A DNA stretch of 64,000 nucleotides from Acridotheres tristis (Eukaryota > Chordata > Aves > Passeriformes > Sturnidae). A model generated the notes under the pieces. It was given only the letters and a program-made list of their open reading frames with translations. It made no database searches and was not told the DNA's origin. Positions 62,201 to 64,000 of the stretch are shown here, piece after piece. Each line of letters begins with the position of its first letter. Position 1 is the first letter of the stretch. The DNA lies in NCBI GenBank assembly GCA_037013685.1, contig CM072885.1:71387285-71451284 (forward strand). Reading direction: 5' to 3'. A program made the position numbers and the translations under genes.

Positions 62201-64000
62201 GTGCTGTAGTTGAGATGATATTCAACACAGGCAAAGAAATGTCAGGATGGATTGGAAAGAAACCCAAAGGATGACTGCAGTGAAAGGTGGCTCCAGGCTG
62301 GCCAGGATATTAATGCAGTGTGCTCAGAGACTCATTGCACACATTCCTTACCAAAGTTCAGTGATCCAAGACACCCTGCCAAACATATTTATACACCAAA
62401 TAAACCATTGACTCAAGACCTACCTGGGGGATGATATAAAATACGGCAATATTTAGTTTTTAGTCACCTCCTAAAGTTGCTTTACACTACAGGGAAGCAA
62501 TTAACAACCCATAACGACTGTCACATGTTCACTACATTTCTGGGAAAACCATGCTCCCCCAAGAAGAGTGCAATGTCTAAAAATAGTGAAGGAATTCGAT
62601 GAGTCTCATGTAAGTACTCACTACAGCCTTGAGATTCCAGAGATTTTATTTTTGAGGTCATCATCATCAACACCTACCCCATTCTCATCTTTCTTCTTAT
62701 TTCTGTAAAGAACAGATGCCATAGACTGACTGAAAGGCAAAAGAGTGACTAGAAATGTTTTGACCTGTTAAGAAGCAAAGATCTTTCTGATGCAAAGACT
62801 TGGTCATATGTGACTTGTTGGTCAGAATAAACAGGAATTAATCTCATAACTGAAGCAACAGAATTAGATATGCTAAAGCAGGCTTGATCTTGAATTTCTC
62901 AGTGAAAATACTCAGTGTATAGAGAAAGCTGCTTTGTATACTGAATTGATAAAGGTGAAGAAAATTGGGGAGAATGAGCCCTGGCTTATGGGGTTAGCTG
63001 GTTTTCCCCATAATAGCAGAATTTACAATCTTCATAGCCCATCAAGTTGTACTGGAGACCTTCTATTGATCTTTCTCAAGGAGATCATTGAATGGATCTT
63101 TTGGTTTGGACACCACAGGTTTAACAACCATAGGGAAGCCTTGGCAATCCTGGCCAGAAATGCTTCTGAAGCACCACAATACAGAAATTGATCTTGCAGC
63201 TGTGTGGTAAACATTAAAGACAACTTGTAAAATCACAGTAGCTGCCACTTTGCTTTCAGCTAATCACACATCAATATCTCATTCCAACTTTGTGACAGGA
63301 AACCTGCAAATAATAAAAACTTCCTAACTATCTGATATATATATCCAGTCAGCAGTGTAAGGCAGTTCAATGCACTACAGTGCAAAATAATTGAGGAACA
63401 AACCTTCACCAAAGCATCAATGTGTTTACATTCCTCTCTCTGTTATATTGGATGCCCACATTTCTTTCAATTGTTGTCAAATTTCTTAGAGAGGAAGGAC
63501 ACAGCAGGGTAAGTAAAACCTTATCTCTTCTGGCACCCTGATATTTCCTAGGCTCACCTACAAATTGCTGCATAAGACATTTCATTCCTTGCCTTCCTAT
63601 CAGCACATCACCAGCAGGGATGGCTGGCACCAGCCAGTGGTGTCAAATCTAATTTAGTGCAGGGACTGACTCCAAGCACCTGATATTCCAGCGAATATTA
63701 GAGGAAGTTCATGAAGTCCCTTTAGAAGCACCATGATGGACAAGCCTAGGAGCAGAGAGCTGGATCAGGTCTGTTGCTTTGGCTGGCAAAACATCTGCTC
63801 AGGAAAGAAGTAGAATAGATAGGTGAAGCTTAAGGGCAGCTTCAGTTTCTCGTGGGATAAGGTACGTGTGGAAGAAAGAAACAAAGCAAAAATCTTCTCT
63901 TTCCTCCGTCTGTAGAGGAAGAATTGTGTGTTGAGATGCTACAGAACACAGGAATTGCAGGGAATTAACAATGTCAGTATAGTCAGCTGGAAGTGTGAAT
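59259..64000 (-). other. PLCZ1 intron upstream of the X-Y linker exon (5' end outside)
   Basis: I looked on the - strand for X-box motifs (SSHNTYL, CVELDCWDG, SLENHCS, LPSPE) and found none, so the X-box exons are probably beyond 64000. Two open stretches flanked by splice-like sites, at 62622-62702 and 60506-60620, are not phase-compatible or not PLC-like. T/A-rich unique sequence fills the rest. Confidence 0.65.

Larger units (their letters stand above)
40780..64000 (-). other. PLCZ1: PLCZ1 gene, 3' portion (introns and last coding exons)
   Basis: Six well-supported coding exons on the - strand join in frame and give 319 codons of a delta-like phospholipase C: X-Y linker, Y box and C2 domain. 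PLC zeta is the sperm factor that hydrolyses PI(4,5)P2 to make IP3 and trigger egg calcium oscillations. The zeta identity rests on sequence features (SNALCPRWNETF, PELAMIRF, NEFLGQYTLP), closest to zeta as I know the family, and on the convergent PIK3C2G neighbour. The upstream exons for the EF hands and X box were not found to position 64000 and should lie right of the window. Confidence 0.88.

Noticed and set aside
63406..63630. Open frame on the - strand with a GTGAGC site after MQQFVG
   Set aside because: No resemblance to X box or EF hands and no good acceptor; treated as intronic chance.

Overview
The window is vertebrate nuclear DNA, almost certainly from a bird and probably a songbird. 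It has long introns, small exons with GT/AG splice sites, several CR1 LINE fragments, an endogenous-retrovirus solo LTR of a type common in passerines, and no recognisable mammalian SINE or L1 sequence. The species call is inference. The gene calls rest on protein motifs and on exons whose splice phases join exactly.

Two genes converge tail to tail. On the + strand are the last four coding exons of PIK3C2G (class II phosphoinositide 3-kinase gamma): 3459-3534, 10777-10871, 26313-26438 and 33200-33352. They encode the end of the PX domain and the complete C-terminal C2 domain, 149 residues before the stop. On the - strand are the 3' exons of PLCZ1 (sperm-type phospholipase C zeta): 59031-59258, 56379-56535, 54822-54938, 45780-45952, 42618-42750, 40935-41084 and an uncertain tail to 40816. 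They encode the X-Y linker, the catalytic Y box and the C2 domain. The order PIK3C2G > < PLCZ1 is the order known in other amniotes, which supports both names. The kinase part of PIK3C2G lies left of the window. The EF hands and X box of PLCZ1 lie right of it.

Everything else is intron or the 7.5 kb between the two stop codons. That DNA is rich in tandem arrays: a (ATAAT)n pentanucleotide tract at 5.2-5.7 kb, a 25-bp array at 7.7 kb, a 16-bp array at 11.4-12.4 kb, a 2.1 kb array of the heptamer GGGCACA at 26.5-28.7 kb, a 20-bp array at 37.0-37.6 kb and an A/T hexamer-like tract at 43.1-43.3 kb. The very long open frames in this window all lie in these arrays and are not genes.

The most interesting observation is the heptamer array. 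It sits inside a CR1 copy at the exact place where an unexpanded CR1 copy at 22.9-23.1 kb has a single GAGCACA-GGGCACA dimer. It therefore looks like a satellite born inside a LINE. It is almost free of T on the + strand, carries hundreds of regularly spaced GGG runs (G-quadruplex potential), and starts about 100 bp after a PIK3C2G splice donor. The bird PLCZ1 also has a strongly acidic X-Y linker and a puzzling C-terminus with a 16-A run. I found no new multi-gene system.
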